A DNA stretch of 64,000 nt, taken from positions 19,342 through 83,341 of the forward strand of contig SUYP01000009.1 of the NCBI GenBank assembly GCA_015060395.1, written 5' to 3'. A program made the position numbers and the translations under genes. Below, one piece after another: positions 24,176-34,663 of this stretch; within the stretch, counting starts at the first letter, position 1, and each line of letters begins with the position of its first letter. This DNA is from Bacteroidales bacterium (GTDB lineage: Bacteria > Bacteroidota > Bacteroidia > Bacteroidales > UBA932). Under the pieces are notes generated by a model, which worked only from the letters and a program-made list of their open reading frames with translations, did not search any database and was not told where the DNA came from.

Positions 24176-25038
24176 TATTCAGCAGTAAGATCGGATATGT
24201 TCTGGATCAGCCTCTCGCGCTCGTCTCTGAGATTCTTGACTCTGCGCTTGAATTCGACATTCTCGTCTATGAGTTCTGTCAGGCCTGAATTGATGTTGGC
24301 AAGCTGGTCGTCGCCATCGAAGTCATATATATATCTTCGGCCGGACAGCCTGTAGCTGTCTATGCCGTCCGACATCCTGTATATAGGCTTAACATAATAA
24401 ACCATCGTAAAATAGAGAAGGAGCACTATCAGCAGCAGTCCGGCACCCACAGAAACGACACCAGGGATGATGCTTCTGTAGAAACCGGCATCAAAGTCGG
24501 CTGAGTTCTTCTTAAGTTCCTCGTGAATCACTTCATTGAGTGAATTGAGATCCTGGCGAAGCTTGGTATATCGTGGCTGGAGGCTGCCGAAGAACCACTC
24601 TCCGGTATCGACACTGTCGGCAAGGAAGACCTCGTCGAACTTCAGCGATGTCTTCATAAATGCATCGAAGGACATAGCCACGGAATCCACTTTCGGCAGC
24701 ATCTTATGCGAAGTGAACGAACTTCTGAGAGAGTCGGACTGGGCATTGAAATATGCCAGATTGAAGTCGGGCATCAGGGAAATGTCATTCTGGACAACGA
24801 CCGCAAGCATCTGGTCATTATATTCCTGAGTGATGTCGGCAAGCTTCTGCGACAGATTGATGCTCTTTATGTTGGAAGCGATGAGTTCGGACACATAGTC
24901 ACTCATCCTGCGGTATTCGAGGATGGAAATCACACCCGAAAGCAACAGGATCATCGCAAGCGAACCGAGGCTGAAGAAGAGTTTCTTCTTCATTGACGGT
25001 TTTTGCTCTCTCTTTCTTTTAAATAGTCCACGTGCCAT
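24175..25038 (-). CDS. Two-TM sensor-like protein with HAMP-like tail, no output domain
   Basis: 287 residues. Cytoplasmic basic start (RGLFKRKREQKPSMKKK), TM1 about 20-42, a helical periplasmic domain of about 150 residues similar in build to the 4-helix bundles of chemoreceptors, TM2 about 197-220, then a HAMP-like region and a charged coiled coil ending at 287. No kinase, methyl-accepting or cyclase domain follows; the frame stops and trkH starts at once. It may sense an envelope or osmotic signal and act on TrkH by protein contact. The family is not recognised with certainty. Confidence 0.75.
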   Translation of the reverse strand: MARGLFKRKREQKPSMKKKLFFSLGSLAMILLLSGVISILEYRRMSDYVSELIASNIKSINLSQKLADITQEYNDQMLAVVVQNDISLMPDFNLAYFNAQSDSLRSSFTSHKMLPKVDSVAMSFDAFMKTSLKFDEVFLADSVDTGEWFFGSLQPRYTKLRQDLNSLNEVIHEELKKNSADFDAGFYRSIIPGVVSVGAGLLLIVLLLYFTMVYYVKPIYRMSDGIDSYRLSGRRYIYDFDGDDQLANINSGLTELIDENVEFKRRVKNLRDERERLIQNISDLTAE

Positions 25039-25061
25039 TGCCAGCTATTTTATACAACTTA

Positions 25062-25069
25062 CAAATATA
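25062..25069 (-). promoter_or_regulatory. -7 element TATATTTG for the sensor-trkH-helicase operon
   Basis: TAnnTTTG match on the minus strand, ending 23 nt before ATG 25038. No TTG is present at the usual -33 distance. Confidence 0.45.
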
Positions 25070-25119
25070 ATGGATTTTTCTTATATTAGCAGGCGCAAAC
25101 CACATAATAGACAGAAAGT

Positions 25120-27549
25120 ATGAGACCTATTTCACTTCTATATTCAATGTCCGTACTATCCCTGGCAATATGCTGCACCGGCACCACGGAGCAACAGGAT
25201 CAGTTCTCACCGGAACATATCCTATGGTATGACGAGCCCGCTTCATTGTGGGAGGAGACACTTCCATTGGGAAACGGACGTCTGGGTATGATGCCTGACG
25301 GAGGAATCGCAAAGGAGAGGATAGTATTGAACGAGATATCGATGTGGAGCGGAAGCGAGGCTGACTACTCCAATCCTGATGCTGCCGAGAGCCTTCCTCA
25401 GATACGCGGACTGCTGATGGAGGGCAGGAATGCTGATGCCCAGGAAATTATGTACGAGCGCTTCGTACCGAAGAAGCCTTCCGACGGAGGGACATACGGA
25501 GGTTATCAGACCTTGGGAGATCTGACTGTCACATATAACGAAACTAATGACAGTACCGGCTACAGAAGATGGCTTGACCTGCGTACCGCAACTGCATATA
25601 CGGAATATGGCAGCGACGGATGCAGACAGCACAGAAAATACTATGTATCAAAAGATTGCGATGCTATGATCGTCGAAATAGGAAGTGATCTTGAGGCATC
25701 CGTATCATTCAGCGTGGAATTGACACGAGAGCAAAACTGTCTCGTAGAAACCAGTCCGGAAGGCTATCTGAAGATCGGAGGTACCCTGGACAGCGGAACA
25801 GAAAATCCAGGAACAAGATACTCCGCATACGCCACAGTCATCACCGAGGGAGAACAGAGCAGCCAGCATACCGGCGGCAATTCAATATGCGTATCAGAAG
25901 CAGATAAGGCCTGGATCATAATATCGGCCGCCACCGACTATTTCTATGGAGAGGAGTATGACACTGCGGCAAAAGAAAAGATACAGGAAATATCGGCAGG
26001 ATTCGATCCTGACCGTCTCTGGAACTCATCGGTAAAGGCTCATCAGGAACTCTACAGCAGGGCCGGGCTTCATTTCGAATCTGATGGCCAGACATCCTGC
26101 CTCCCTACCGACGAAAGGCTTTATGCATATAAAGAGGGCAATGCAGACAACGCCCTGGCCTCACTCTATTACAATTACGGACGTTATCTTCTGATCAGCA
26201 GCACCCGCGAAGGAAGCCTGCCTCCAAATCTTCAGGGACTCTGGGCAAATACTTACCAGACCCCTTGGAACGGAGACTACCACACAAATATCAACGTGCA
26301 GATGAACCACTGGATAGCCGAGCAGGGTAATCTGAGCGAGCTTCACCTCCCGCTTACAGAGCTGGTGCTCGATATGATACCAAGCGGAGAAAAGACTGCA
26401 AGAGATTTCTATGGCCAGCAGGCAAGAGGATGGGTGCAGCATATGATGACGAATATATGGAATTTCACAGCACCGGGCGAGCATCCGTCCTGGGGAGCCA
26501 CCAACACAGGAGGAGCCTGGCTGTGCGACCATCTATGGGAGCATTTCGCCTACACCGGAGATATGGAATACCTTTCCAGAATATATCCGGCTCTGAAGGG
26601 AGCATCAGAATTCTTCCTTTCGACAATGATACGGGAGCCATCCCACGGCTACCTTGTCACAGCGCCGTCATCCTCTCCGGAAAACTCTTTCTACGAAGAC
26701 GGAAAGGCTGTCAGCATCTGTATGGGACCGACTATGGACACGCAGCTGGTACGTGAGCTCTTCCAGAACACAATCGACGCGGGAATTCTGCTTGACTCGA
26801 CAGCACATCTGTCATTCTGCGACACTCTGGAAACGGCTCTGGAACAGCTTCCTCCACACCAGATAAGCAAGGACGGGTATCTGATGGAATGGCTTGAAGA
26901 CTATGAGGAAACCGACATTCATCACCGTCACATCTCGCATCTTTACGGCCTGCACCCGAGCAATCAGATATCTCCTCGACTCACTCCTGAGCTGGCCGAA
27001 GCCTGCAGAGTGACCCTCAACAGAAGGGGTGATGAGGCCACTGGATGGAGCAGAGCGTGGAAAATGAATTTCTGGGCACGTCTGGGTGATGGTGAAAGAG
27101 CATTGAAACTGTTCAGAAGTCTTCTTAACCCGGCCTGCGAGAACGGAGAGCCAAGCTGGCATATAAGCGGGACATATCCTAACCTGTTCTGTTCACATCC
27201 TCCGTTCCAGATTGACGGAAACTTCGGAGGTGCTGCAGGCATCGGAGAAATGCTTCTTCAGAGTCACGAAGGATATATCACCCTTCTTCCGGCTCTTCCT
27301 GTAGAATGGGCAGACGGTAGCTTCAAAGGGTTCAAAGCCAAGGGAGGATCAGAAATTGACCTGGTCTGGAAGAATGGGAAGCCGGTGAAAATGAACATTA
27401 CCGGAGGATGGGAACCTTGGGTGCAGATTCTTGTTCCAGAAGGAATGGAAGCATCGGTAAAAGGCTGTGAGTGCAGATATTGCGAGGATATCCTACAACT
27501 GCAGCTGTCTGAGGGCGAAAAAGCAGAAGTCAGGTTCCGGACTATCTAG
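25120..27549 (+). CDS. GH95-family alpha-L-fucosidase, lipoprotein
   Basis: 809 residues. Type II signal with AICC near residue 18-21. The N-terminal GH95 beta domain starts with [24 protein letters not shown]. The (alpha/alpha)6 barrel holds the catalytic region: [10 protein letters not shown], with the two Asn that in characterised GH95 enzymes activate water; [14 protein letters not shown], where the acid lies; and QIDGNFG. The family removes terminal alpha-1,2-L-fucose or, in some members, L-galactose with inversion, on host mucin or plant glycans. It is monocistronic, not in a SusCD locus, and its stop overlaps the convergent nucleotidyltransferase by 4 nt. Specificity for fucose versus galactose is not resolved here. 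Confidence 0.94.
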   Translation: MRPISLLYSMSVLSLAICCTGTTEQQDQFSPEHILWYDEPASLWEETLPLGNGRLGMMPDGGIAKERIVLNEISMWSGSEADYSNPDAAESLPQIRGLLMEGRNADAQEIMYERFVPKKPSDGGTYGGYQTLGDLTVTYNETNDSTGYRRWLDLRTATAYTEYGSDGCRQHRKYYVSKDCDAMIVEIGSDLEASVSFSVELTREQNCLVETSPEGYLKIGGTLDSGTENPGTRYSAYATVITEGEQSSQHTGGNSICVSEADKAWIIISAATDYFYGEEYDTAAKEKIQEISAGFDPDRLWNSSVKAHQELYSRAGLHFESDGQTSCLPTDERLYAYKEGNADNALASLYYNYGRYLLISSTREGSLPPNLQGLWANTYQTPWNGDYHTNINVQMNHWIAEQGNLSELHLPLTELVLDMIPSGEKTARDFYGQQARGWVQHMMTNIWNFTAPGEHPSWGATNTGGAWLCDHLWEHFAYTGDMEYLSRIYPALKGASEFFLSTMIREPSHGYLVTAPSSSPENSFYEDGKAVSICMGPTMDTQLVRELFQNTIDAGILLDSTAHLSFCDTLETALEQLPPHQISKDGYLMEWLEDYEETDIHHRHISHLYGLHPSNQISPRLTPELAEACRVTLNRRGDEATGWSRAWKMNFWARLGDGERALKLFRSLLNPACENGEPSWHISGTYPNLFCSHPPFQIDGNFGGAAGIGEMLLQSHEGYITLLPALPVEWADGSFKGFKAKGGSEIDLVWKNGKPVKMNITGGWEPWVQILVPEGMEASVKGCECRYCEDILQLQLSEGEKAEVRFRTI

Positions 27550-28676
27550 CGCCCGAACCTGATCTTTGCGTCGTTCCAGACTTTGGCAAAACCGTTGCTG
27601 ATGGTATGCCATATCTGCCTGAAGGAATGTCGGGGGAAAAGGAAAAGAAGTCCGAAGCTTCTGCCGATGTGAGCTCCCATTGCACGGGCCTTGTTCAGAA
27701 TATATATTCTGCCACGGTTCTTATACACCCCTCTTTCCTGACCGAAATTTCCTTCATCAAGGATACGTTCAACGATTTTCGGAGCCTTATGGCCGCGGGA
27801 AGATTCATAGAAAGGAAATTCTTCTGCCGGCATACCCAGATATGTCACGAGAACACAGCCGAAATCCTGCCACGGCTCCAGCATATCGAGAGACTCAAGA
27901 ATATTTTTCAGACTATCCTTGTCAATGAATTCCCCTCTTGAATGCAAGAAAAGCATCCAGTCGCTAAGATGCCTCATTCCCAGACCGTTAATAAGGAAAT
28001 GATGGAAGAGATGACTGAATATATAGAAGGCATTATAATCGTCTGATGCCGTATTCACAGCCACTCCGTTGAATTCTATCGGAACCAGGCCCTTGTTCAA
28101 TCCACTCAGCGAGACCTCCTGATATATGCGGTCAAGGCTGGCAGTAGGATATCTGTCGGTATATCTGTGAACTTCCACAGCGATCTTTCCAATATAAAGA
28201 TCATAATGCTTGCCCACTTCAAGAGCCTTCCGGTCATCTATTGAGGAAGCCAGAGGCTTGAGGACATCGTATGTGTCTCCATATTTCTCCAGCCCTACAT
28301 AAAGGTCTATATCGCCGCACTGACGCAGCTCAGGCTTCGGATAATAATATGCAAGTCCCTGACCCTTAAGAAGAACTGAACGGATACCAGCCTCATCCAG
28401 TTCTCCGACAACCTTGACAAGCACTCCATTCAGCTTGCCGTGGGTCATCATATTAGCCATTATGAAGGTCTTTATCCTGGCCTTGAGCTCAGCAGGAATA
28501 CGGGAAGAGATATTGCTGTCATTCAGCATCCTGTCCCCTACTACCCCGAGCACGGACTGACTCTTGGCAAGACGGGCCACCTTGCCCCACTCGTCAAATC
28601 CTTCCGGGACCTCTGGAGATGTGCCCCAGAGTCCGCTTCTGAGCAAAGAAAAGAATACCTCCTCGTGGCTCTGCAT
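27546..28676 (-). CDS. Nucleotidyltransferase-family protein (NTP_transf_5)
   Basis: 376 residues, soluble. The nucleotidyltransferase core is [29 protein letters not shown], with the metal-binding DxD in GDIDLYV and a preceding Lys-Gly. The family (PF14907-like) often accompanies polysaccharide and peptide-modification loci, and its substrate is unknown. It starts 2 nt after the aminotransferase stop, so it is the last gene of that short operon at the end of the capsule region. Confidence 0.82.
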   Translation of the reverse strand: MQSHEEVFFSLLRSGLWGTSPEVPEGFDEWGKVARLAKSQSVLGVVGDRMLNDSNISSRIPAELKARIKTFIMANMMTHGKLNGVLVKVVGELDEAGIRSVLLKGQGLAYYYPKPELRQCGDIDLYVGLEKYGDTYDVLKPLASSIDDRKALEVGKHYDLYIGKIAVEVHRYTDRYPTASLDRIYQEVSLSGLNKGLVPIEFNGVAVNTASDDYNAFYIFSHLFHHFLINGLGMRHLSDWMLFLHSRGEFIDKDSLKNILESLDMLEPWQDFGCVLVTYLGMPAEEFPFYESSRGHKAPKIVERILDEGNFGQERGVYKNRGRIYILNKARAMGAHIGRSFGLLFLFPRHSFRQIWHTISNGFAKVWNDAKIRFGR

Positions 28677-28678
28677 AA

Positions 28679-29878
28679 TTATCTGTCCAATGAATTATAT
28701 TTCTCCAAAGCCTTCTCCAGCACCACAAGAGCCCTCTTGAGATCAGTCTGATTAAGGACGTATGCGATTCTGACTTCATTACGCCCGAGTCCCGGAGTCG
28801 AATAGAAGCCGCTTGCCGGAGCCATCATCACGGTCTCCCCTTCATAATCGAAGTCGCTCAGACACCAGGCGCAGAAATCGTCCGCATTATCCACAGGAAG
28901 GCTGGCAACGGTATAGAATGCTCCCATAGGGATCGGAGAATATACTCCAGGTATCTTGTTCAGGCCATCAACGAGGCATTTCCTGCGGGCAACATATTCT
29001 TCATACACTTCAGTAGAATATTCTACCGTATCCTCAATCGAAGCCTCTGCAATGATCTGGCCGATGAGCGGCGGGCTGAGACGTGCCTGACAGAACTTCA
29101 TAACAGCCTTGCGGACCTCAGTATTCTTGGTAACAAGGGCTCCGATCCTGATGCCGCACTCGGAATATCTCTTTGATACAGAATCAATCAGGACCACATT
29201 TTCCTCAATGCCTTCAAGATGGCAGGCTGATATATATGGCGAACCGGTATAGATGAATTCCCTGTAAACTTCATCCGAGAAAAGATAGAGGTCGTGCTTC
29301 TTGACGATGTCCCGTATCTGGTTCATCTCTGCACGGGTATAAAGATAACCGGTAGGATTGTTCGGGTTGCAGATCAGTATAGCCTTGGTGCGGTCGGTGA
29401 TGAGCTTCTCGAACTCTTCGACAGGAGGGAGGGCAAATCCGGTCTCGATGGAAGACGGCACGGACTTGATGACTGCTCCTGCGGATACGGCAAATGCCAT
29501 ATAATTGGCGTATGCCGGCTCCGGCACAATGATCTCGTCTCCCGGATTCAGACAAGACAGAAAGGCGAAAAGAACAGCCTCGGAGCCGCCTGTAGTCACA
29601 ATGATATCGTCCGGAACAAGCTCGATATTGTACTTGTGATAATACTTCACAAGCTTTTCCCTGAGCGACAGGAAGCCTGAGCTCGGGCTGTACTCCAAGA
29701 CCTTACGGTCAATGCTCTTCATCACGTCAAGAGCTTTCTGAGGAGTCGGAAGATCGGGCTGGCCGATATTAAGATGATATACTTTTATTCCTCTGGCCTT
29801 TGCATCATTCGCCAGCGGAGTCAGTTTTCTGATAGGTGATGAGGGCATCGCACACCCTCTGTTGGAAATACTTGGCAT
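28679..29878 (-). CDS. PLP-dependent class I aminotransferase
   Basis: 399 residues. Aspartate-aminotransferase fold: NIGQPDLPTP at the N-terminus, SNPNNPTGYLYT-type substrate loop (CNPNNPTG), DEVYREFIY, and SVSKRYSECGIRIGALV with the PLP lysine. It transfers amino groups between amino and keto acids; the exact acceptor is not clear. Alternative start at Met11 (29848). A -7 element (29908-29901) between it and ugd suggests separate transcription from the capsule operon. Confidence 0.88.
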   Translation of the reverse strand: MPSISNRGCAMPSSPIRKLTPLANDAKARGIKVYHLNIGQPDLPTPQKALDVMKSIDRKVLEYSPSSGFLSLREKLVKYYHKYNIELVPDDIIVTTGGSEAVLFAFLSCLNPGDEIIVPEPAYANYMAFAVSAGAVIKSVPSSIETGFALPPVEEFEKLITDRTKAILICNPNNPTGYLYTRAEMNQIRDIVKKHDLYLFSDEVYREFIYTGSPYISACHLEGIEENVVLIDSVSKRYSECGIRIGALVTKNTEVRKAVMKFCQARLSPPLIGQIIAEASIEDTVEYSTEVYEEYVARRKCLVDGLNKIPGVYSPIPMGAFYTVASLPVDNADDFCAWCLSDFDYEGETVMMAPASGFYSTPGLGRNEVRIAYVLNQTDLKRALVVLEKALEKYNSLDR

Positions 29879-29900
29879 ACACTACTTACTAATTCGGGTG

Positions 29901-29908
29901 CAAAGATA
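29901..29908 (-). promoter_or_regulatory. -7 element TATCTTTG for the aminotransferase
   Basis: Consensus TAnnTTTG on the minus strand, 22 nt before ATG 29878 and directly after the ugd stop. The -33 element is not clear. Confidence 0.5.
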
Positions 29909-29909
29909 A

Positions 29910-31148
29910 TCAATCCCTGTTAAAGATATCCCTCGAATACACTTTATCTTTCACATCATCAAGGACAGATTCATAACGGTTGGCTACAATTGCATCACTC
30001 ATCTGCTTGAATTTCTCCAGATCATTCACCACAAGGCTTCCGAAGAAGGTGGTCCCGTCCTCAAGAGACGGCTCATAGACTATGACAGATGCACCCTTGG
30101 CCTTAACCCTCTTCATCACTCCCTGGATGGAGCTGTGACGGAAATTGTCTGAATTGGCTTTCATCGTAAGACGATATACACCCACCACACATTTCTTTTC
30201 CATAGCAACATCATATTCAGGACCTTCATAGTATGAGTAATATCCAGCTAGCTGAAGCACCCTGTCAGCTATATAATCCTTGCGGGTACGGTTGCTTTCC
30301 ACTATGGCCTTGACAAGATTCTGAGGAACATCCTCATAGTTTGCGAGAAGCTGCTTCGTATCCTTAGGCAGACAGTATCCGCCATAGCCGAACGATGGAT
30401 TGTTATAATGGTCGCCGATACGAGGATCCAAGCAGACGCCACCGATTATCGCCTGAGTATCAAGGCCTTTCATTTCAGCGTATGTATCCAGTTCATTGAA
30501 ATACGAGACGCGGAGAGCAAGATATGTATTTGCAAAAAGCTTGACAGCCTCAGCTTCTGTAAAACCCATTATGAGCTTCTTGACATCCTGCTTAAGGGCA
30601 CCTTCCTGAAGCAGATCCGCAAACCTCTCCGCAGCAGCGACCAGACGGGGATCATCAAGATCGGTACCGACTACGATCCTGCTAGGATAGAGATTGTCAT
30701 AAAGGGCGCGAGATTCACGAAGGAACTCCGGACTGAACATTATGTTCCTGCTGCCTGTCCTTTCGCGAAGAGACGCTGTAAATCCGACAGGTATCGTTGA
30801 CTTGATGACCATAAAGGCATCGGGATTGACCGTCATCACCTTTTCGACGACATTCTCCACTGCGGATGTATCGAAAAAGTTCTTCTTCGGGTCATAATTG
30901 GTCGGCGCCGCGATTATCACCAGTTCCGCATCCTTGTAAGCAGCCTCGGCATCGAGAGTCGCCGTAAGGTCAAGTTCCTTTTCGGCGAAGAACTTCTCTA
31001 TATATTCGTCCTGTATAGGAGATTGTCTCCTGTTGATCAGGTCCACCTTCTCGGGAACTATATCGACCGCCTTGACACTATGCTTCCGGGACAGAAGCGT
31101 CGCCATCGAAAGGCCCACATAACCCGTTCCTGCTACTGCTATCTTCAT
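29910..31148 (-). CDS. ugd: UDP-glucose 6-dehydrogenase
   Basis: 412 residues. Rossmann start [32 protein letters not shown] and the catalytic cysteine in [14 protein letters not shown]. It oxidises UDP-glucose to UDP-glucuronate in two NAD+-dependent steps, giving the capsule an acidic sugar. It is 6 nt after manC in the same direction. The short N-terminal form fits the E. coli Ugd subtype rather than the TviB/WbpA subtype, represented separately at 41831-43108. Confidence 0.92.
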   Translation of the reverse strand: MKIAVAGTGYVGLSMATLLSRKHSVKAVDIVPEKVDLINRRQSPIQDEYIEKFFAEKELDLTATLDAEAAYKDAELVIIAAPTNYDPKKNFFDTSAVENVVEKVMTVNPDAFMVIKSTIPVGFTASLRERTGSRNIMFSPEFLRESRALYDNLYPSRIVVGTDLDDPRLVAAAERFADLLQEGALKQDVKKLIMGFTEAEAVKLFANTYLALRVSYFNELDTYAEMKGLDTQAIIGGVCLDPRIGDHYNNPSFGYGGYCLPKDTKQLLANYEDVPQNLVKAIVESNRTRKDYIADRVLQLAGYYSYYEGPEYDVAMEKKCVVGVYRLTMKANSDNFRHSSIQGVMKRVKAKGASVIVYEPSLEDGTTFFGSLVVNDLEKFKQMSDAIVANRYESVLDDVKDKVYSRDIFNRD

Positions 31149-31154
31149 AATTCC

Positions 31155-32201
31155 TTATTTCTGAAATTCCTTGATACGTTGTTCCTCGCTCATACGGCAG
31201 ATGAGGATTCTTCCCTCACGTTCCACCACAATGCTGTCCTCTATGCCCTCCAGCACCACGCTGGATGCATTTGGAGCGTGAACTATACAGCCCTTGCATT
31301 CATACAGATGGACATTCTTTCCCACGACCGCATTACCGTTCTCATCGTGAGGCAGAAGAGTCCACAAAGATCCCCAGGTACCCACATCACTCCAGCCGAA
31401 ATCAGATGGATAGGTATATATATAATCCGCCTTCTCCATTACTGCATAATCGATGGATATCTTCTCACAAGTCGGGAATACCTCCCCCACAACCTTCTTT
31501 TCATCTGCAGTATAGAACGCCTTAGCCATAGTGTCCATCTTGGCGGCAAGTTCAGGAGCGAACCTCCTCAACGATCCGACAATGGTATCCACATTCCAGA
31601 TGAAGATTCCGGCATTCCACAGATAAGTGCCGGCATCCAGATACTTCTGTGCGGTCTCTGCGTCCGGCTTCTCCCGGAATGACTCTACGGCACATATCTC
31701 CGAGCCGGCAATCTGCTCACCTGCGGCGATATAGCCATATCCGGTCTCCGGCCTCGTCGGCTTTATACCCAAGGTGACTATACGCTCTCCTTCCGAGGCA
31801 AATGACAGAGCTCCGCGGATGATCCTTCTGAATTCATCCACATTGATGACCAGGGCATCAGATGGAGTCACGACAATATTGGCCTCCGGACATCCGGCCA
31901 TAATCTTCCAGCAGGCGTATGCTATGCAGGGAGCCGTATTGCGGGCACAAGGCTCAGCAAGAATATTGCTTTCAGGAATCTCAGGGATCTGCGAACGTAT
32001 GATTCCGACATAGTCCTCGCTTGTCACGACCCACATATTCTCCAGGGGACACAATGGAGCAAAACGCTCCACCGTCATCTGTATCATCGTCCTGCCGCAG
32101 CCCATCACATCCACGAACTGCTTCGGATACTCAGGCGTACTCATCGGCCAGAACCGGCTTCCGATACCGCCGGCCATTATGACTATATGTGTAGTATTCA
32201 T
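31155..32201 (-). CDS. manC: Mannose-1-phosphate guanylyltransferase
   Basis: 348 residues from Met at 32201, whose ATG overlaps the preceding stop (ATGA). Starts at 32210 and 32225 are possible but overlap the upstream gene further. Motifs: VIMAGGIGSRFWPMSTPEYPKQF (nucleotide loop), TPSDALV, ESFREKPDAETAQKYL, WNAGIFIWN. It makes GDP-mannose for the surface polysaccharide. There is no C-terminal phosphomannose isomerase domain. No gmd or fcl is present in the window, so GDP-fucose is not evidently made here. Confidence 0.9.
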   Translation of the reverse strand: MNTTHIVIMAGGIGSRFWPMSTPEYPKQFVDVMGCGRTMIQMTVERFAPLCPLENMWVVTSEDYVGIIRSQIPEIPESNILAEPCARNTAPCIAYACWKIMAGCPEANIVVTPSDALVINVDEFRRIIRGALSFASEGERIVTLGIKPTRPETGYGYIAAGEQIAGSEICAVESFREKPDAETAQKYLDAGTYLWNAGIFIWNVDTIVGSLRRFAPELAAKMDTMAKAFYTADEKKVVGEVFPTCEKISIDYAVMEKADYIYTYPSDFGWSDVGTWGSLWTLLPHDENGNAVVGKNVHLYECKGCIVHAPNASSVVLEGIEDSIVVEREGRILICRMSEEQRIKEFQK

Positions 32202-33388
32202 CTTTTCCATATACCTTTCAACCACAATTTCGGTTTTCCCACATCGACGAAACTCTCGGCGATCTCGTTATGCTGGCTCTGCAATCTGCGCACACGCGAG
32301 GAAATCAGCATATTAAGGAGAATCCAGGCCAGGATATCAGCTATGATCACGACATTGATGTTCACCATCGCTATAAATGACAAGGAAACATTCATTGCAA
32401 AGAAGGCAAAAGACATTGCAAATATGATCCATCGGGTCTGTCTCATTGTATAGCCCAATGCAAGGAACTTATGATGGATATGTCTTTTGTCAGGATAGAA
32501 CGGGCTTCTGCCGTCACATATTCTGGCGAAGAACACACGGAAGACATCCATCACCGGTACAAAGATGACAGAAATGGCATATACAAAGAGCATCTGGCCT
32601 GTCAGCGGTTCATCTTCCAGGAATTCATTGAAACAGCAAAGCTTTATTGCAAAGAATGCAATGATGAATCCCATTGTCAGAGACCCGGTATCTCCCATAA
32701 ATATCTTCGTCTTGCCAGGTTTGCCGAGGGTGTTGTAAAGATAGAACATAAAAAGCACACCTATCATCGACACTGTCAGCACCAGATTCATACTCATTTC
32801 CAGATAATTGAACATCAAGGCATATCCGATACAGCTCAAGATGCACAGGCCGGATGCAAGTCCGTCAATTCCGTCAATAAGGTTTATTGAATTGATGATG
32901 AACACGATTATGACGATGGTAAGCGGGACGCCTATAACCGGATGCAGGCTGTGGATGCCCAGGATGCCATAAAGATCTGATATATATAATCCCGAACAGC
33001 ATATCAATAAAGCCGCCAGAATCTGGATAATGAATTTGCTTCCGTATGATACTCCGATGACATCATCCATAATCCCGGCAAGATACAGCAGCACGCAACC
33101 GGCTGCAGCCATCATACTCTCAGTCATCGGCACATAGTACAGGCCGTGTATATCCGGAGGCAGGAGCCTGACCATAACCGCCACCACTATAAGCAGGGTG
33201 AACAAGATGGCAGGAAGGAAAGAAATGCCTCCCAATCTAGGAACATTTCCCTTATGCACCTTTCGTCCGTCCTGGACATCAAAAAGATTGATCTTGTTGG
33301 CGACCTTCACAATGGAAGGAATCACAACAGCCACAAACACAAGACTGACCAAAAATACAGGTATATACCAAAGAATACTGAATTCCAT
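32198..33388 (-). CDS. WecA/TagO-like undecaprenyl-phosphate sugar-1-phosphate transferase
   Basis: 396 residues with about eleven transmembrane helices. It starts repeat-unit assembly by moving a sugar-1-phosphate (usually GlcNAc or a derivative) from a UDP-sugar to undecaprenyl phosphate. Family motifs: VHKGNVPRLGGI, NSINLIDGIDGLASG with the catalytic Asp pair, KIFMGDTGSLTMGF, and the HIHHKFL histidine motif. It lies at the end of the FucNAc cassette and 60 nt after the WbuB-like transferase, the same arrangement as wbuB next to WecA action in some O-antigens. Confidence 0.92.
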   Translation of the reverse strand: MEFSILWYIPVFLVSLVFVAVVIPSIVKVANKINLFDVQDGRKVHKGNVPRLGGISFLPAILFTLLIVVAVMVRLLPPDIHGLYYVPMTESMMAAAGCVLLYLAGIMDDVIGVSYGSKFIIQILAALLICCSGLYISDLYGILGIHSLHPVIGVPLTIVIIVFIINSINLIDGIDGLASGLCILSCIGYALMFNYLEMSMNLVLTVSMIGVLFMFYLYNTLGKPGKTKIFMGDTGSLTMGFIIAFFAIKLCCFNEFLEDEPLTGQMLFVYAISVIFVPVMDVFRVFFARICDGRSPFYPDKRHIHHKFLALGYTMRQTRWIIFAMSFAFFAMNVSLSFIAMVNINVVIIADILAWILLNMLISSRVRRLQSQHNEIAESFVDVGKPKLWLKGIWKR

Positions 33389-33448
33389 TTATAATCGTTT
33401 TTTTCGCGACCTAATCAGAAAGTGCGCCAAAGATACGAAATATTATCC

Positions 33449-34660
33449 TTATCGAGGCTCATACTCATCCAGCAATGAGCACAAATTATCGATGCATCCA
33501 TCCTTTCGGAAATGAGCATCAAAATAAGAGCGTCCCCTTAAGCCGTATGCACGAAGCTCATCCTCAGGCATTTCCTTCATCTTCATAACAGACAGCGCGA
33601 ACGCCTCGGCATCACCGGCATTGCAGGCAAGCCCGCATCCGCTATCCTCTATAAGCTGTCTGGCATCTCCGTCTATCATAGCCAGGACAGGCTTGCCGGA
33701 AGCCATATAGGCCTGAAGTTTTGCAGGGGTCGTCAATGTGAAGATATAATCATTCTTGAGGGAAAGGAATAGGACATCCGCCTTGCTGAAGAAAGCAGGC
33801 ATTGCCTCCAGAGGATGCCTTCCCATCATATACACCACGTCAGACAGGCCTTTTTCTGCAATATAGGCATCAACATATTCCTTTCTACGGCCGTCACCCA
33901 CAATCACAAGGCGCACTCCGGTACCTTTCAGAAGCTCGGCCGCCTTCATCACACTTTCAAAGTCCTGAGCCTCACCTACATTGCCGGCAAACATAACCTT
34001 GAATCCTTCGGGCATCAGCGGCACTTCAGCATCGGCTGTGCCGGAGAATATATCTTCCGCCCAATTGGGGAAATATACCAGTTTGTCTGCAAAGTCTCCT
34101 TTTTCGAGGATTGATTTTCGGAAGCCATTGGAACTCATCAGGATCTTGTCCGAATTCCTGTAGATCATACGGGTAACGCCAGTAAAGAAATCTATCACGA
34201 ACCTGTTGTTTATATTTCCGGCCGCCTGAAGGCTTTCCGGCCATAGATCCAGAACCCAGAAAAACATAGGAATCCTCTGCATCCATTTCACTACCAGTGC
34301 AGGGAATCCCTGAGTGACAGGCGATGTTTCGTGGACAATCACAGCATCATAGCGGTGGAATATGGCAATAAAGAAAGCCCAGAGAGACGCAATGAACGCC
34401 CAGCTGAGATAATTCAAGGCGAGACGCACTCCCCCGCCATCTCCACGCGGAATGACAAGAGTGCGATAGACCTTCACTCCTTCAATCGTCTCCTTACGCT
34501 TCCGGAATATGCCGTAACCCTCATAAATCCGGCCCTGAGGATAATTCGGAAGGCCGGTCAGCACCGTTACATCATATCCACGCCGGGCCAGTTCAAAAGC
34601 GACATCATTGCTCTTGAAATTCTCGGGATGGAAATATTGTGTAACAAGAAGTACGCGCAT
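33449..34660 (-). CDS. GT4 glycosyltransferase, WbuB-like (L-FucNAc transferase)
   Basis: 403 residues, GT-B fold. N-terminal MRVLLVTQYFHPENFKSNDVAFELARRGYDVTVLTGLPNYPQG and C-terminal FAGNVGEAQDFESVMKAAELL are typical of WbuB/WcfI-type enzymes, which add L-FucNAc to lipid-linked GlcNAc. It follows fnlC by 3 nt, which supports that acceptor and donor. Donor specificity is inferred from context. Confidence 0.87.
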   Translation of the reverse strand: MRVLLVTQYFHPENFKSNDVAFELARRGYDVTVLTGLPNYPQGRIYEGYGIFRKRKETIEGVKVYRTLVIPRGDGGGVRLALNYLSWAFIASLWAFFIAIFHRYDAVIVHETSPVTQGFPALVVKWMQRIPMFFWVLDLWPESLQAAGNINNRFVIDFFTGVTRMIYRNSDKILMSSNGFRKSILEKGDFADKLVYFPNWAEDIFSGTADAEVPLMPEGFKVMFAGNVGEAQDFESVMKAAELLKGTGVRLVIVGDGRRKEYVDAYIAEKGLSDVVYMMGRHPLEAMPAFFSKADVLFLSLKNDYIFTLTTPAKLQAYMASGKPVLAMIDGDARQLIEDSGCGLACNAGDAEAFALSVMKMKEMPEDELRAYGLRGRSYFDAHFRKDGCIDNLCSLLDEYEPR

Positions 34661-34663
34661 TTC

